Source: Melioribacter sp.
GTDB lineage: Bacteria > Bacteroidota > Ignavibacteria > Ignavibacteriales > Melioribacteraceae
Direction of reading: 5' to 3'
Length of the DNA: 64,000 nt
Assembly (NCBI GenBank): GCA_023250955.1
Contig: JAHEZQ010000006.1
Coordinates: 186,001 to 250,000 of the forward strand
The first letter of the stretch is position 1. Each line of letters opens with the position of its first letter. The position numbers and the translations under genes are program-made. Of this stretch, positions 44,067-53,956 are shown piece by piece. The notes under the pieces were generated by a model. It saw only the letters and a program-made list of their open reading frames with translations, ran no database searches and was not told the origin of the DNA.

Positions 44067-45903
44067 ATCAGTTTTCATGTTAGTTATTTTACTTACTACT
44101 GCATTAAACGCACAGGACACAAATGCTGATACACGTCTGCGTCTTGCACAGGCTTATGAACAGGCCGGGCAATTTGATAAAGCAGAAGCAATTTATCGTG
44201 AATTAATAAAAACCCAACCGCTTAATAATATCATCATAGAATTACTAAACAAAAACCTTATTTCACAAAAAAAATATAATGAATCTCTCGAACTGCTTAA
44301 TCAAAGAATTAATCAAGCTCCAAATGATTATAATCTCTACGGCCTGATGGGTTCAACATATTTTATTATGGATCAGTCGGAAAAAGCGTTTGAGTCGTGG
44401 GAAAAAGGGATAGCCATAAATCCCTCTTCTTATATAGGTTATAGAGTAATTGCAAATTATGCAATTGAAAATAGAGCTTATGAGAAAGCAATTGATATTC
44501 TGAAACGCGGCAAAAAGATTTCGGGCGATCCGATCATGTTTTCAATGGATCTTGCTAATATTTATGCAGCAAACATGAAATTTTCGGACGCTGCAAATGA
44601 GTTTTGTAGTCTGATTGAAGTTCATCCTGAACAGGTCCAATCTGCAAAAGCGAGAATAATTAGCTATTTAAACAGACCCGGTGCTTCAGAACAAACTATT
44701 AATGCAATAAGAGAATTTTCTGAATCTAAATCACAAATCGAACTTTCCGATTTATTAACGTTTGTTTACCAATCAAGCGGTGATTACAAAGATGCTTTTG
44801 AAAACGTAATTGAAATAGAGAAAAAATTTAAAGTTAACGGCACTTATGCTTTTCTATTTGCTCAGGAAGCTTACCGTAATAAACAATTTAACTGGGCTTC
44901 TGAAGCATATAATTTTATTGCAAAAAATTATTTAACCTCTCCATATTACCAGATGTCAAAAATCGGTTATGCAAAAACTTTGGAAGCTGCGTTGGATCAA
45001 AAATTTTTAGAAAGTAATGATTCTTGGAAACCATTCATTAAGTACGAACCACTTTTTACTGAGGAGTATAAAAAAATAATTAATGCATACGAAGAATTTA
45101 TAACAACAACACGGGGAAATGCTGTTAATGTTGAAGCATTATTTAGAATTGCTGAAATTTATAAAACAAGGATTTTTGATTATCATAAAGCCGATTCACT
45201 CTACAAAAAACTTTCACAAATATCTCCAAACACTAACTATGATGTTCAATCGAATATTGCACTGGGAGAAATTGCAATACAAAGAGACAGTTTAGATGTA
45301 GCGAAGAATTATTTTCAAAAAACATTATTGTCCCAACGTATTGAGCCGAATGATTTATCAAAAACAAATTTTTATCTAGCAAGAATAGAATTTTGGAAGG
45401 GCAATTTTTCTAAATCAGTTAACCTATTTAGAGAAGTATCAAAAAATCTTTCTACTGATTTTGCAAATGATGCAATAGAACTTTCATCAATTATAAGTAC
45501 AACTAAAAAAGATTCATTGAATCTTAGTCTGTACGCCAGAGCTGACTTCCTTGCGATACAAAATAAGTACAAACAAGCCGCGATTGAATTTAAAACTCTA
45601 AGTGATCGTCCCAACTTATTTGTTCTAAATGATTTCGCTAAAATTTATTTTTCTGAAATGTTGCTGACAGAAAATGATCTACGAGCTGCTATCAATAATC
45701 TAGAAGACATAACAAAAACAGAAAATAATTCGATTTTTGCCGAAAAAGCCACTTTTTTGCTCGCTCAGTGTTACCAATATGGGACAAAAAATCTTCAAAA
45801 AGCCGCACAAATCTACCAGAAATTACTTGAAACTTTCCCAAACTCACTCTATTTTGACCGTGCGCGTGAAGCGCTAAATAGTATTCCAACAAAAAACGGT
45901 TAA
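44056..45903 (+). CDS. TPR-repeat periplasmic protein
   Basis: 615 residues. A signal peptide ([20 protein letters not shown]) is followed by at least ten TPR-like helical pairs, for example [42 protein letters not shown] and [24 protein letters not shown]. No catalytic domain is visible. The start overlaps the end of the upstream oxidase by 11 bases, and clpX follows after 2 bases, so it is in a tight operon. A scaffold or assembly role is inferred. Confidence 0.8.
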   Translation: MTVRSVFMLVILLTTALNAQDTNADTRLRLAQAYEQAGQFDKAEAIYRELIKTQPLNNIIIELLNKNLISQKKYNESLELLNQRINQAPNDYNLYGLMGSTYFIMDQSEKAFESWEKGIAINPSSYIGYRVIANYAIENRAYEKAIDILKRGKKISGDPIMFSMDLANIYAANMKFSDAANEFCSLIEVHPEQVQSAKARIISYLNRPGASEQTINAIREFSESKSQIELSDLLTFVYQSSGDYKDAFENVIEIEKKFKVNGTYAFLFAQEAYRNKQFNWASEAYNFIAKNYLTSPYYQMSKIGYAKTLEAALDQKFLESNDSWKPFIKYEPLFTEEYKKIINAYEEFITTTRGNAVNVEALFRIAEIYKTRIFDYHKADSLYKKLSQISPNTNYDVQSNIALGEIAIQRDSLDVAKNYFQKTLLSQRIEPNDLSKTNFYLARIEFWKGNFSKSVNLFREVSKNLSTDFANDAIELSSIISTTKKDSLNLSLYARADFLAIQNKYKQAAIEFKTLSDRPNLFVLNDFAKIYFSEMLLTENDLRAAINNLEDITKTENNSIFAEKATFLLAQCYQYGTKNLQKAAQIYQKLLETFPNSLYFDRAREALNSIPTKNG

Positions 45904-45905
45904 AA

Positions 45906-47159
45906 ATGAGCGATCCTCGAGAACCTCGTACAGTAAAATGTTCCTTTTGCGGAAGGGATGGCAGCGAAGTCACATCAATGGTTGCTGGTCCTGACGTCTA
46001 TATTTGTGACATCTGTATTAAGACCAGTGTAGATATTTTAAAAAATAATATTACTGCAGCACCCAAAAAAGAGACGTATCATTCATCACTAACTCCAGAT
46101 CTAATCAAGAAAAGTTTGGATGAATATGTTATAGATCAAGATTTGGCAAAGAAAATTCTCGCAGTGGCAGTTTACAATCATTACAAAAGAAGTAATGCAA
46201 CAAATTCCCTTTTTGAAATGGATGAAGTTGAAATCGAAAAAAGCAATATCCTTCTGATAGGACAAACAGGCGTTGGCAAAACATTATTAGCCCAAACACT
46301 CGCAAGAATTCTTGATGTTCCGTTTGCAATCGCTGATGCAACAACTCTTACTGAAGCCGGTTATGTAGGAGATGACGTTGAGACAGTTTTAGTTCGTCTG
46401 CTTCAAGCCGCCGATTATAATTTAGAGAAAGCTCAAAAAGGAATTGTTTACATAGATGAGATTGATAAAATTGCTCGAAAGAGTGAGAGCACCTCAATTA
46501 CGAGAGATGTTTCAGGTGAAGGCGTACAACAAGCACTTTTAAAAATTTTAGAAGGAACCGTTGCCGGTGTACCACCGCGCGGTGGAAGAAAACATCCGGA
46601 ACAAAGTTTAATAAATGTAAATACGAAAAATATTTTGTTTGTCTGCGGTGGCGCTTTTGACGGCATCGAATCTATAGTTGCTTCACGCATAAATAAGAAT
46701 ACGATTGGTTTCGATACCAGCATTTCTAATCCGGCAGAAACGGATAGAGATAATTTAATTCAGAAAGTTCAGCCGGAAGATTTGGTTAAGTACGGATTGA
46801 TTCCTGAATTGGTTGGAAGATTACCAATAATTGCCCCGCTAGCTTCGTTGAATTCAAAAGCAATGAAAAATATTCTAACTGAACCAAAGAATGCTATAAT
46901 TAAGCAGTATCAAAAATTGTTTATGATGGAAGGTGTTGAATTAACTTTTGATCAAAATGCTTTGGAAGAAATTGTAAAAAAAGCAATTGAAAGAAAAACA
47001 GGCGCACGTGCACTTCGTTCTATTGTTGAAGGAATTTTGCTAGATATTATGTATGAACTTCCAACAAAAGAAAATGTTGATAAGTGTATGGTTACCCGCG
47101 ATACCGTTACTAAAGGAGAAAAACCGGTTTATATAGAAAGCGACCGAAAGACCGCATAA
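45906..47159 (+). CDS. clpX: ATP-dependent Clp protease ATP-binding subunit ClpX
   Basis: 417 residues. The N-terminal zinc-binding domain is [18 protein letters not shown]. Walker A GQTGVGKT, Walker [12 protein letters not shown], pore loop GYVGDDVE, sensor [11 protein letters not shown] and arginine-finger region are all present, with [12 protein letters not shown] at the C-terminus. It unfolds proteins for ClpP and acts alone as a chaperone. No clpP or tig is adjacent. A terminator follows. Confidence 0.97.
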   Translation: MSDPREPRTVKCSFCGRDGSEVTSMVAGPDVYICDICIKTSVDILKNNITAAPKKETYHSSLTPDLIKKSLDEYVIDQDLAKKILAVAVYNHYKRSNATNSLFEMDEVEIEKSNILLIGQTGVGKTLLAQTLARILDVPFAIADATTLTEAGYVGDDVETVLVRLLQAADYNLEKAQKGIVYIDEIDKIARKSESTSITRDVSGEGVQQALLKILEGTVAGVPPRGGRKHPEQSLINVNTKNILFVCGGAFDGIESIVASRINKNTIGFDTSISNPAETDRDNLIQKVQPEDLVKYGLIPELVGRLPIIAPLASLNSKAMKNILTEPKNAIIKQYQKLFMMEGVELTFDQNALEEIVKKAIERKTGARALRSIVEGILLDIMYELPTKENVDKCMVTRDTVTKGEKPVYIESDRKTA

Positions 47160-47175
47160 GAACTTGATATAATTT

Positions 47176-47226
47176 ACCCGGCTTGATTTATTTATCAATT
47201 GAATATGGATTAAGCCGGTTTTATTT
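47176..47226 (+). terminator. Rho-independent terminator after clpX
   Basis: CCGGCTT (47178-47184) pairs with AAGCCGG (47212-47218), with extra pairs (AACCGGCTTAAT-like) in the flanks, followed by TTTTATTTT. It ends the operon trm112-glcD-TPR-clpX. Confidence 0.75.
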
Positions 47227-47251
47227 TAAGCCCGCCAATTAAATTTATTAA

Positions 47252-48505
47252 ATGAAAAAAATTCTTTTCATAATTCTATTTGTTTCATCCTCAGCTTTTG
47301 CTCAAGCGAAGCTCCTTATTTATATGGATCTCCAGCAAACAGATCATCTTAAAGCATATGGTATCACTTTCAATGCTCTTAAAGACGGAATAACTTCTGA
47401 TTGGCTTCTTAACTACCGCGGCGGTTCTTTTCTGTTCGATTATTCTGAACAACTTGCTATGCGATGCCGATTAAAAGGTGTTTCCTTCATGCCTCTTTCA
47501 AATCAAGACGCTGTACAGATTTATTCACTCGTTCAAAGCGAAGATCAAAATATGGAAGTGATGCGTTTAGAAAAAGCACCAAAGATAGCAGTTTACATTC
47601 CTCCCGGTTTTCAACCATGGGATGACGCAGTTACATTGGCTCTCAATTATGCAGAAGTTTCCTACGATAAAATTTGGGTAGAAGAAATACTCCGCGGTGA
47701 TCTTGAAAAATATGATTGGCTTCATTCTCATCACGAAGATTTTACTGGTCAGTATGGAAAATTTTATGCGTCATTCAACGGTGCGCAATGGTATATTGAA
47801 CAACAAATCCTCTACGAAAATGAAGCTAAGAAATTAGGATTCAAGAAAGTATCGGATATGGAAAAAGCAGTTGTTCAGACAATCAAAAATTATGTGGCAC
47901 AAGGCGGATTTATGTTTGCTATGTGTTCTGCGACTGATTCATATGACATTGCACTTTCGGCTATAAGTGTTGATATAGTTGACCGGATGTACGACGGCGA
48001 TCCCCCCGATCAAGACGCACAAAACAAATTAGATTTCTCCAACACTTTTGCATTTGAGAATTTTAAATTGGAGATGAATCCACTTATTTATGAATACAGC
48101 GATATTGATATTCAACCATTGGAAGTTGGCGATCAAAGAAATGATTATTTCACATTATTCGATTTCTCGGCAAAATATGATCCAGTACCTACAATGTTGA
48201 CGCAAGATCATGTGAATGTAATACATGGTTTTATGGGTCAGACAACAATGTTCCGAAAAAAGTTTATTAAGAATTCTGTTTACATTTTAGGTGAGCGTGC
48301 TGGAACAGATCAAGTAAAATATATTCACGGCAATTATGGGAGGGGTACATTCACATTTTATGGCGGTCACGATCCTGAAGATTATCAGCATGCGGTTGGT
48401 GATTCGCCAACAGATTTGAGTTTATTTAAAAATTCTCCCGGCTACAGATTAATCCTAAATAATATTCTTTTTCCCGCCGCTAAGAAAAAAGAACAGAAGA
48501 CCTAG
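47252..48505 (+). CDS. Secreted protein of unknown function (homologues often labelled asparagine synthetase B)
   Basis: 417 residues with a signal peptide (MKKILFIILFVSSSAFAQA). HLKAYGITFNALKDG, WLLNYRGGSFLFDYS and the C-terminal GTFTFYGGHDPEDYQHAVGD recur in Bacteroidota/Ignavibacteria proteins that databases often name asparagine synthetase B. Neither the N-terminal Cys of a glutaminase nor a PP-loop (SGGxDS) is present, so that name is not supported. KIAVYIPPGFQPWDDAVTLALNYAEV, FMFAMCSATDS and YGGHDPED suggest a flavodoxin/glutamine-amidotransferase-like periplasmic domain. Function unknown. Confidence 0.75.
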   Translation: MKKILFIILFVSSSAFAQAKLLIYMDLQQTDHLKAYGITFNALKDGITSDWLLNYRGGSFLFDYSEQLAMRCRLKGVSFMPLSNQDAVQIYSLVQSEDQNMEVMRLEKAPKIAVYIPPGFQPWDDAVTLALNYAEVSYDKIWVEEILRGDLEKYDWLHSHHEDFTGQYGKFYASFNGAQWYIEQQILYENEAKKLGFKKVSDMEKAVVQTIKNYVAQGGFMFAMCSATDSYDIALSAISVDIVDRMYDGDPPDQDAQNKLDFSNTFAFENFKLEMNPLIYEYSDIDIQPLEVGDQRNDYFTLFDFSAKYDPVPTMLTQDHVNVIHGFMGQTTMFRKKFIKNSVYILGERAGTDQVKYIHGNYGRGTFTFYGGHDPEDYQHAVGDSPTDLSLFKNSPGYRLILNNILFPAAKKKEQKT

Positions 48506-48540
48506 AAACCTAATTCAATAACTATCATCTAATAAATATC

Positions 48541-49200
48541 ATGAAATATCTAAAATTCAAAAATCCTAGTGAACAAGTTCCAGTTGGTAAGCTAGTCTGT
48601 GTAGGTAGAAATTATGCGGCACATGCTAAAGAGCTAGGTAATGATGTTCCAGAATTTCCAATTATCTTTTTGAAAACCGCATCTAATATAATTTACTCGG
48701 GTGAATCGGTTGTTCACCCGACTTACTCTCAAGATTTACAGCATGAGGTTGAACTTGTTTTATATATCGGTGAACTAGTTAAGAATGCTAATAACGAACA
48801 GGCCGAGAACGCAATTCAGGGTTATACAGTTGGACTGGATATGACTTTGCGTGATCTTCAATTCGAGTTTAAGAAAAAAGGCGAGCCGTGGACACTTGCA
48901 AAATGTTTTGACACAGCAGCAGTTCTTTCAGAGGTTGTGCTTAAGAAAGATTATCAGTTACGCGGCAATGAAAACATTTCCCTTTCTGTAAACGGAATAA
49001 AAAAACAAAATTCATCAATTAAGAATATGATCTTTTCTCCGGGGGAGATAGTAAAATATATTTCAGCACGAATGACATTAGAAAAGGGAGATCTAATTTT
49101 TACTGGAACTCCTGAAGGTGTTAGTCGTGTAATAGCGGGAGACAAGATTGAAGCTGAAATAGAAAATATTGGAAAGATTTCAACACACGTAATAAAATAA
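48541..49200 (+). CDS. Fumarylacetoacetate hydrolase family protein
   Basis: 219 residues, the length of the short FAH/HHDD family. KLVCVGRNYAAHAKELG, then HEVELVLYIG (Glu ligands) and GLDMTLRDLQFEFKKKGEPWTLAKCFDT (Asp ligand and catalytic loop) and FTGTPEGV are family hallmarks. Members hydrolyse or decarboxylate acylpyruvates and oxaloacetate-like compounds in aromatic or central metabolism. The actual substrate cannot be told. Confidence 0.92.
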   Translation: MKYLKFKNPSEQVPVGKLVCVGRNYAAHAKELGNDVPEFPIIFLKTASNIIYSGESVVHPTYSQDLQHEVELVLYIGELVKNANNEQAENAIQGYTVGLDMTLRDLQFEFKKKGEPWTLAKCFDTAAVLSEVVLKKDYQLRGNENISLSVNGIKKQNSSIKNMIFSPGEIVKYISARMTLEKGDLIFTGTPEGVSRVIAGDKIEAEIENIGKISTHVIK

Positions 49201-49234
49201 ATTTATAAATCGTAAATTGTAAATTGAGGTAACA

Positions 49235-49483
49235 ATGCCAATTTTTGAATACAAGTGCAATGATTGCAATAAAAAGTTTGAAGTGCTTCACAAATCATCT
49301 ACTAATCTTGAAGAAGTGATTTGTCCTGATTGCCAATCGAAGAATTATAAAAAACTTCTTTCATCGTTCAGCGCTTCAACCGGTTTATCAAATTTTGATA
49401 GCAGCCCATCTTGCTCAGATGGAACCTGTGGCGTGCCTTCTTACGGCGGAGGTTGTGCTAACGGAATGTGCGGACTAAACTAA
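49235..49483 (+). CDS. FmdB-type zinc ribbon protein
   Basis: 82 residues. MPIFEYKCNDCNKKFEVLHKS with VICPDCQSKNYKKLLSSFS gives the CxxC..CxxC zinc ribbon of the FmdB regulatory family. The C-terminal CSDGTCGVPSYGGGCANGMCG tail is Cys/Gly-rich, as in many members. AGGT precedes the start. FmdB-like proteins are small putative regulators; the target is unknown. Confidence 0.9.
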   Translation: MPIFEYKCNDCNKKFEVLHKSSTNLEEVICPDCQSKNYKKLLSSFSASTGLSNFDSSPSCSDGTCGVPSYGGGCANGMCGLN

Positions 49484-49484
49484 A

Positions 49485-49513
49485 TTCGGTCTAGTAAATA
49501 TTTTTAGACGGAA
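49485..49513. terminator. Possible terminator hairpin between convergent genes
   Basis: TTCGGTCTA (49485-49493) pairs with TAGACGGAA (49505-49513) with one mismatch around an AT-rich loop, in the 31-base gap between the FmdB-type gene and the convergent FISUMP gene. No long T run follows. Confidence 0.4.
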
Positions 49514-49514
49514 C

Positions 49515-50471
49515 TTATTTTACTAATATCATTTTTTTTGTATCTGAATACTCCCCGGCTTGGATTTTATAAAAATAAATCCCACTGGTTAATTTACTTC
49601 CATCAACGTTGATTTCGTGATAACCTGCTTCAAGTTCTTGATTGACCAAGGTAGATACTTCTTTCCCTTGAATATCATAAACAACAAGTCGAGTAATTGT
49701 CTTTTCGGGTAACCTGAAACTTATTTTTGTTGTTGGATTAAACGGATTAGGATAATTCTGAGAAATCGAATATTCAGCATTAAGCTCATTTCGATTTGGT
49801 TTTTCCGAAACTGATGTGACTCCTTCGCCTTTGAGGCAACGTAAACTAAAAGCAGCCCCCTTACCGTTAGCGAACAAATCAATATAATTATTGATGTAAT
49901 CTAAATTGATAATGTAAGTGTATGTAGCATCATATTCGGTTGAGCTCCAAAAGTAAGCATGGACTTCAATATGACTGAAATGACCGCCGTAACCGCGAGT
50001 GCCGGAAAGCAACGCAGAAAAACCACTTGTATTTGTTCCCTGTACATGACCTAACACCGGAGTTGTATCTTTTAGTGCATTCCCATCATAACCAACTGCT
50101 GCTTGTAAATCTCTAAACTCATCAATCGTTGGCAGCCGCCAGCCGCTGGGACAAATCCCCTGCACTTTGGCTCCACTGGGTGAATACTTCATCGCTTCAT
50201 TCCAATTATACAAACCACCATACTTTTCACAGTTTAAAGGATCATCATCATAACAATACTTTTCAATTATATTATTATTTGTCTGATCTTGTACACCACT
50301 TATCATTGTGCCAACATCTATATTCTCTTTTAACCAGCATTGTGTACCAATCTGTACAGTGTGATATGTCTTATTCGCATATGTAACTGTCGTAGTTCCA
50401 GAACATGAATTTTGTGAGTGGTTAATTGTGGTAAAGGCTAAAAATATTACAGTAATAAATTTACTATTCAT
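49515..50471 (-). CDS. FISUMP-domain secreted protein with T9SS sorting domain
   Basis: 318 residues with a signal peptide. The FISUMP (Fibrobacter succinogenes major paralogous) domain covers ~28-215: TVQIGTQCWLKENIDVGTMI, EKYCYDDDPLNCEKYGGLYNWNEAM and GICPSGWRLPTIDEF. Residues ~235-318 are a type A T9SS C-terminal sorting domain, with SISQNYPNPFNPTTKISF at its start and KKMILVK at its end. The protein is therefore expected to be exported across the outer membrane and anchored on the surface. Function unknown. The same FISUMP domain is in the neighbour at 51911-53779. Confidence 0.9.
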   Translation of the reverse strand: MNSKFITVIFLAFTTINHSQNSCSGTTTVTYANKTYHTVQIGTQCWLKENIDVGTMISGVQDQTNNNIIEKYCYDDDPLNCEKYGGLYNWNEAMKYSPSGAKVQGICPSGWRLPTIDEFRDLQAAVGYDGNALKDTTPVLGHVQGTNTSGFSALLSGTRGYGGHFSHIEVHAYFWSSTEYDATYTYIINLDYINNYIDLFANGKGAAFSLRCLKGEGVTSVSEKPNRNELNAEYSISQNYPNPFNPTTKISFRLPEKTITRLVVYDIQGKEVSTLVNQELEAGYHEINVDGSKLTSGIYFYKIQAGEYSDTKKMILVK

Positions 50472-50543
50472 ATGATTTCTAATTTATTTATTGTCTAAAG
50501 GTGTGTACTAAGGATTCACAATTCAAAATTACAAAAAATATTA

Positions 50544-51899
50544 TTACAAACTATTTTTCAACTCATCAAATGTCATCGGCTTGCTTATAATTTTTTTATC
50601 CTTATCAACTAGAAACATTGTAGGAGTTGCGTAGATGAAATAATCTGTTGCGGCTTTTCCTTCCCATCCTTTTAGATCCGATACATTTATTAAAGATGGG
50701 CAATTTGTATAAATAAAATTTTGCAAGTCATCGTTTTTTGAGTCCAGAGAAACGGCAAGTACTTCAATTTTATTTTCTTTCAGAGCTTTGTAATACTCAT
50801 TCAGTTTTGGTAAAAGCTCTTTACAATGCGGACACCAGCTTGCATAAAACACAATTAATGTTTTCTCAGCTGAAATATTTTTAAGTTCGATTTGCTTGCC
50901 TGATAAATCAGAGATAATAATGTTTGGGACAACATTTCCAATTTTTAAAAACTTGGCTTGTTCTATTCTTCTTTTTATTAATCCTTCAGTCTTTACATCA
51001 AGGCAGAGATCATCTTTTATTACATAGTTCTCAACTATGTAATCCAAAACTTTATCAAAACCGAATTTCTTAAATCCATCAATCAGATATTCAACAATAT
51101 GCTGATAAACAAGCTGGTTTACTTTTACTTTGCTAAGAATTGAATCAACTGCAACCATAAATTCTTTTTCTAAAAGTTCAAGCGGTAATTGCGGATTGCG
51201 GTAATAAGTTAGGTATTCAATAGTTTTGTTTGAAAAAAGATCAGAATTAATTAACAAGGAATTATTAAAATCAACATTGTCCAATGCGTGAGACTTTAGA
51301 TATGCGAGTTGCTTATCAATCGGGATTAAAGAATCAACAACCGGAAGCTGAGCAGAACGAATATACCTTGCAATAAATGATTGCGGTTTTTTCTGAGCGG
51401 TTACATTTACAAATTCAATGTATTCGTTTTGTAGTTGAGTTAATCTGTTCAGAGTAGTTTTGTAGTAACCATCTTCTTTGGGGTATCGTGTTAAAATAAG
51501 CTCAAGCAATTCTGTTTTGGTTTTGTATTCTTTATTGAGTTTACTGAAAGTATAATACAGTTTGTTGTTTTCCGAACTTGCTACTCGAAGACTATCTAAA
51601 ACATTATTTGCATTCGTAGAAATAGAAATGTTTTCGTCATCATTTACAAAATCGATCCATTTGTTTTTATTGAGAGATAGACGGTAAAAGCCGGCGTGAT
51701 ATTTTGGATTGTTAAGATTGAACTGAAATTTTTCTTTTCCGATTGCGTTTACAGAATCAATAAGTGTAACCTTCTCACCGCTTAACGATGATATGTATGC
51801 TTTCTCGTTATCTAAGTATTTTATTTTAATTTCAACCGTCTGAGCAAATACAAAGCCGAGAGAGAAAAAAAAGAAAAATGAAAAAATAAATTTATTCAT
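50544..51899 (-). CDS. TlpA-like thioredoxin-domain protein
   Basis: 451 residues with a signal peptide. Residues ~20-110 are strand-rich and resemble the DUF4369-like domain found in front of TlpA-like proteins; ~115-310 are helical. The C-terminal ~140 residues are the thioredoxin fold with LIVFYASWCPHCKELLPKL (CxxC ~357-360) and YATPTMFLVDKD (cis-Pro). It probably reduces or shuttles periplasmic disulfides. It starts 12 bases after the stop of the upstream FISUMP protein gene, so the two are an operon. Confidence 0.85.
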   Translation of the reverse strand: MNKFIFSFFFFFSLGFVFAQTVEIKIKYLDNEKAYISSLSGEKVTLIDSVNAIGKEKFQFNLNNPKYHAGFYRLSLNKNKWIDFVNDDENISISTNANNVLDSLRVASSENNKLYYTFSKLNKEYKTKTELLELILTRYPKEDGYYKTTLNRLTQLQNEYIEFVNVTAQKKPQSFIARYIRSAQLPVVDSLIPIDKQLAYLKSHALDNVDFNNSLLINSDLFSNKTIEYLTYYRNPQLPLELLEKEFMVAVDSILSKVKVNQLVYQHIVEYLIDGFKKFGFDKVLDYIVENYVIKDDLCLDVKTEGLIKRRIEQAKFLKIGNVVPNIIISDLSGKQIELKNISAEKTLIVFYASWCPHCKELLPKLNEYYKALKENKIEVLAVSLDSKNDDLQNFIYTNCPSLINVSDLKGWEGKAATDYFIYATPTMFLVDKDKKIISKPMTFDELKNSL

Positions 51900-51910
51900 A
51901 GAATATTTAT

Positions 51911-53779
51911 CTAATCTTTAATGCACCTAACACTAAAACCGGTATTTTTTCCTCCTTCCTCTAAAGTGATAGTGTTATTGTTAGCAGTTAGAACCATAGT
52001 AAATGCAAATAAAGGCTGATCAGCACGCGAACTCCAAAAAGTAGTTGTACTCCCTAGATCCTGGAATTCACTTGTAGTCCAACGCATACCAACAAGTAAT
52101 GCAGAAAAACCGCTGGCATTTGTACCGGTTCCGTTTGAAGTTGGCTGTATAGCTGCCTTTAATAAGTTACTGTTACCATTTACAGTGGCACTTAATGTTT
52201 GGAAATCAGTTTGTGTGGGTATATGCCATCCAGTTGGACAGATACCTTTATTGTTCGCTGTTGAATATTGCATTGCTTCATCCCACAGGTACAATCCGCC
52301 ATAAGCAGCACAATTATTCTGGTCGTTATTGACACAGTATTTTTCTATTGTTCCATTATCACTTTGGTTTTGGCTTCCTTGTACCATAGTTCCCACATTA
52401 AGGTTTTCTGCTAACCAACATTGATTTCCTATTTGTACTGTGTTGTATGTTGTACCTTCATAATAAACTGTAGGTGTTCCCGGGCATGACGGTCCTCTTG
52501 TCGTAGTAAACAACCATTGAAGAGAATAAGGAGAAGTACCGTAAGTATTTGTTGCGCTTACACGCCAAGAATATTTTGTAGAATAATAGAGATCCGTTAT
52601 TTGCTGGCTAGTATTATTTCCTACATTCTGATTATAAACAATTCTGTTTTCATTAAAATTATTTGCGTTGTCTGAAATTGATACTTGTAATGTATAGCTT
52701 GTTGCGTAATTGCTAGCATTCCAACTGAGCGTGGGAGAAAGCGAAATATTTGTAGAGTTATTTGCTGGAGACGATAATAAAGGTGCATTTGGTGGAAATG
52801 GTGGCGGTGGTGGTACTTCTTGCGTAGTAAATGACCAAGGTAATGACCAATTGGAAGTAACGTTATTATTGGTCGCACTTACTCGCCAGTAATATGTTGT
52901 AGAATAATTGAGCCCGGTTATCTGTTGATTAAAAACATAGCTAACATTTTGATTAAAAATAAGAGGATCAGAAAACGAACTGTTTGTAGATACTTGTAAT
53001 GTATAACTTGTTACACCACTACCGGCTAACCAACTCAGTGTTGGGGGAATAGAAATATTAGTTGCGCCATTTACTGGAGTATTTAATTCTGGAACTCGTG
53101 GAGGTATTCCAATAATTAAATTGCCGAGATTCAAAGGGCTGCCTGTAAAATCTGACAGATTAGTAAATACTTTTCTTGATATCGAAGTGCCGGTAACTAC
53201 AAGACTATCAATTTTTGCATGAAGTGTTGACTTGTTTAATCGGAAATTTGATGCGCCATTTGAAGGTGATAAATGCTGGCTTCCGTAAATTAACATCAGT
53301 TTTTTAAAAACTGAATATTTTTCATTTAATGTTATTCTAGCAAGATAAAAACCATTTGGTAATCCGTTAAGTTCTAAATCAATGTAACTTTCACCAGCAC
53401 TAAAATATTTTTCAATCTCATCTCGAACGCTTTGACCAAGCAAGTTGTATACATTAACTCTAACACTACCGCTGTTCGGTAAAGTAATACCTATTCTTGT
53501 CTTGGGATTAAAAGGATTTGGAAAATTATCTGAAACAATATAACCGGTTGGAAGTTGTTCATCTTTAACATTAGAAATGTTATTAAAAGTAAAAGAGCCG
53601 TTCGGCATTGATGTAACCGGTGGATAATCTCTTGAAGAGATGTAAAGCTTAAGCTGCAAATTTCCTAAACCATTTCCGTTTTGATCAACTAATTTACCGG
53701 TTATAGTTCCAATGTCTTGTGCAGATAGAATGAGAGTTTGTAATAACAGCAAAGTAAGTATTAGAAAACACTCCTTCAT
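51911..53779 (-). CDS. Secreted multidomain protein: internal T9SS-like domain, two FN3 domains, C-terminal FISUMP
   Basis: 622 residues with a signal peptide ending near ILSAQ. Residues ~22-70 are a carboxypeptidase-regulatory-like strand domain. Residues ~78-165 look like a T9SS sorting-domain (GYIVSDNFPNPFNPKTRIGI .. NGFYLARITLNEKYSVFKKLMLI) but are internal. Two FN3-like domains follow (~225-320 and ~330-425, each with SYTLQVS and YYWRVSATN motifs). The C-terminal ~435-622 is a FISUMP domain (QIGNQCWLAENLNVGTMV, GICPTGWHIPTQTDF). It has no sorting domain at its C-terminus. A surface role, such as polymer or protein binding, is inferred. Confidence 0.85.
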   Translation of the reverse strand: MKECFLILTLLLLQTLILSAQDIGTITGKLVDQNGNGLGNLQLKLYISSRDYPPVTSMPNGSFTFNNISNVKDEQLPTGYIVSDNFPNPFNPKTRIGITLPNSGSVRVNVYNLLGQSVRDEIEKYFSAGESYIDLELNGLPNGFYLARITLNEKYSVFKKLMLIYGSQHLSPSNGASNFRLNKSTLHAKIDSLVVTGTSISRKVFTNLSDFTGSPLNLGNLIIGIPPRVPELNTPVNGATNISIPPTLSWLAGSGVTSYTLQVSTNSSFSDPLIFNQNVSYVFNQQITGLNYSTTYYWRVSATNNNVTSNWSLPWSFTTQEVPPPPPFPPNAPLLSSPANNSTNISLSPTLSWNASNYATSYTLQVSISDNANNFNENRIVYNQNVGNNTSQQITDLYYSTKYSWRVSATNTYGTSPYSLQWLFTTTRGPSCPGTPTVYYEGTTYNTVQIGNQCWLAENLNVGTMVQGSQNQSDNGTIEKYCVNNDQNNCAAYGGLYLWDEAMQYSTANNKGICPTGWHIPTQTDFQTLSATVNGNSNLLKAAIQPTSNGTGTNASGFSALLVGMRWTTSEFQDLGSTTTFWSSRADQPLFAFTMVLTANNNTITLEEGGKNTGFSVRCIKD

Positions 53780-53874
53780 TTTACCCTCAACTTTTTAACT
53801 CAATAAAAACTAATGAAGTAAGATCATTCAAACAATCAAAATCAAATATCACACAAAGTCTTTTTAATTGATAT

Positions 53875-53903
53875 CCTTGAACGTCAAGCGGAGACCTTCA
53901 AGG
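53875..53903. repeat. Inverted repeat in the gap upstream of the FISUMP-FN3 gene
   Basis: CCTTGAA (53875-53881) and TTCAAGG (53897-53903) are perfectly complementary around 15 bases. It lies between the start of the 51911-53779 gene and the stop of the response regulator gene. No T run follows on either strand; nature unknown. Confidence 0.4.
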
Positions 53904-53956
53904 TTTTAAGGGCGTACATTTCAAAGTTTTGAGTAATTCTTTAAATGGAGAGGTAA

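Noticed and set aside
47252-48505. Asparagine synthetase B as a name for this gene
   Set aside because: A signal peptide is present and neither the glutaminase Cys nor the PP-loop of AsnB is found.
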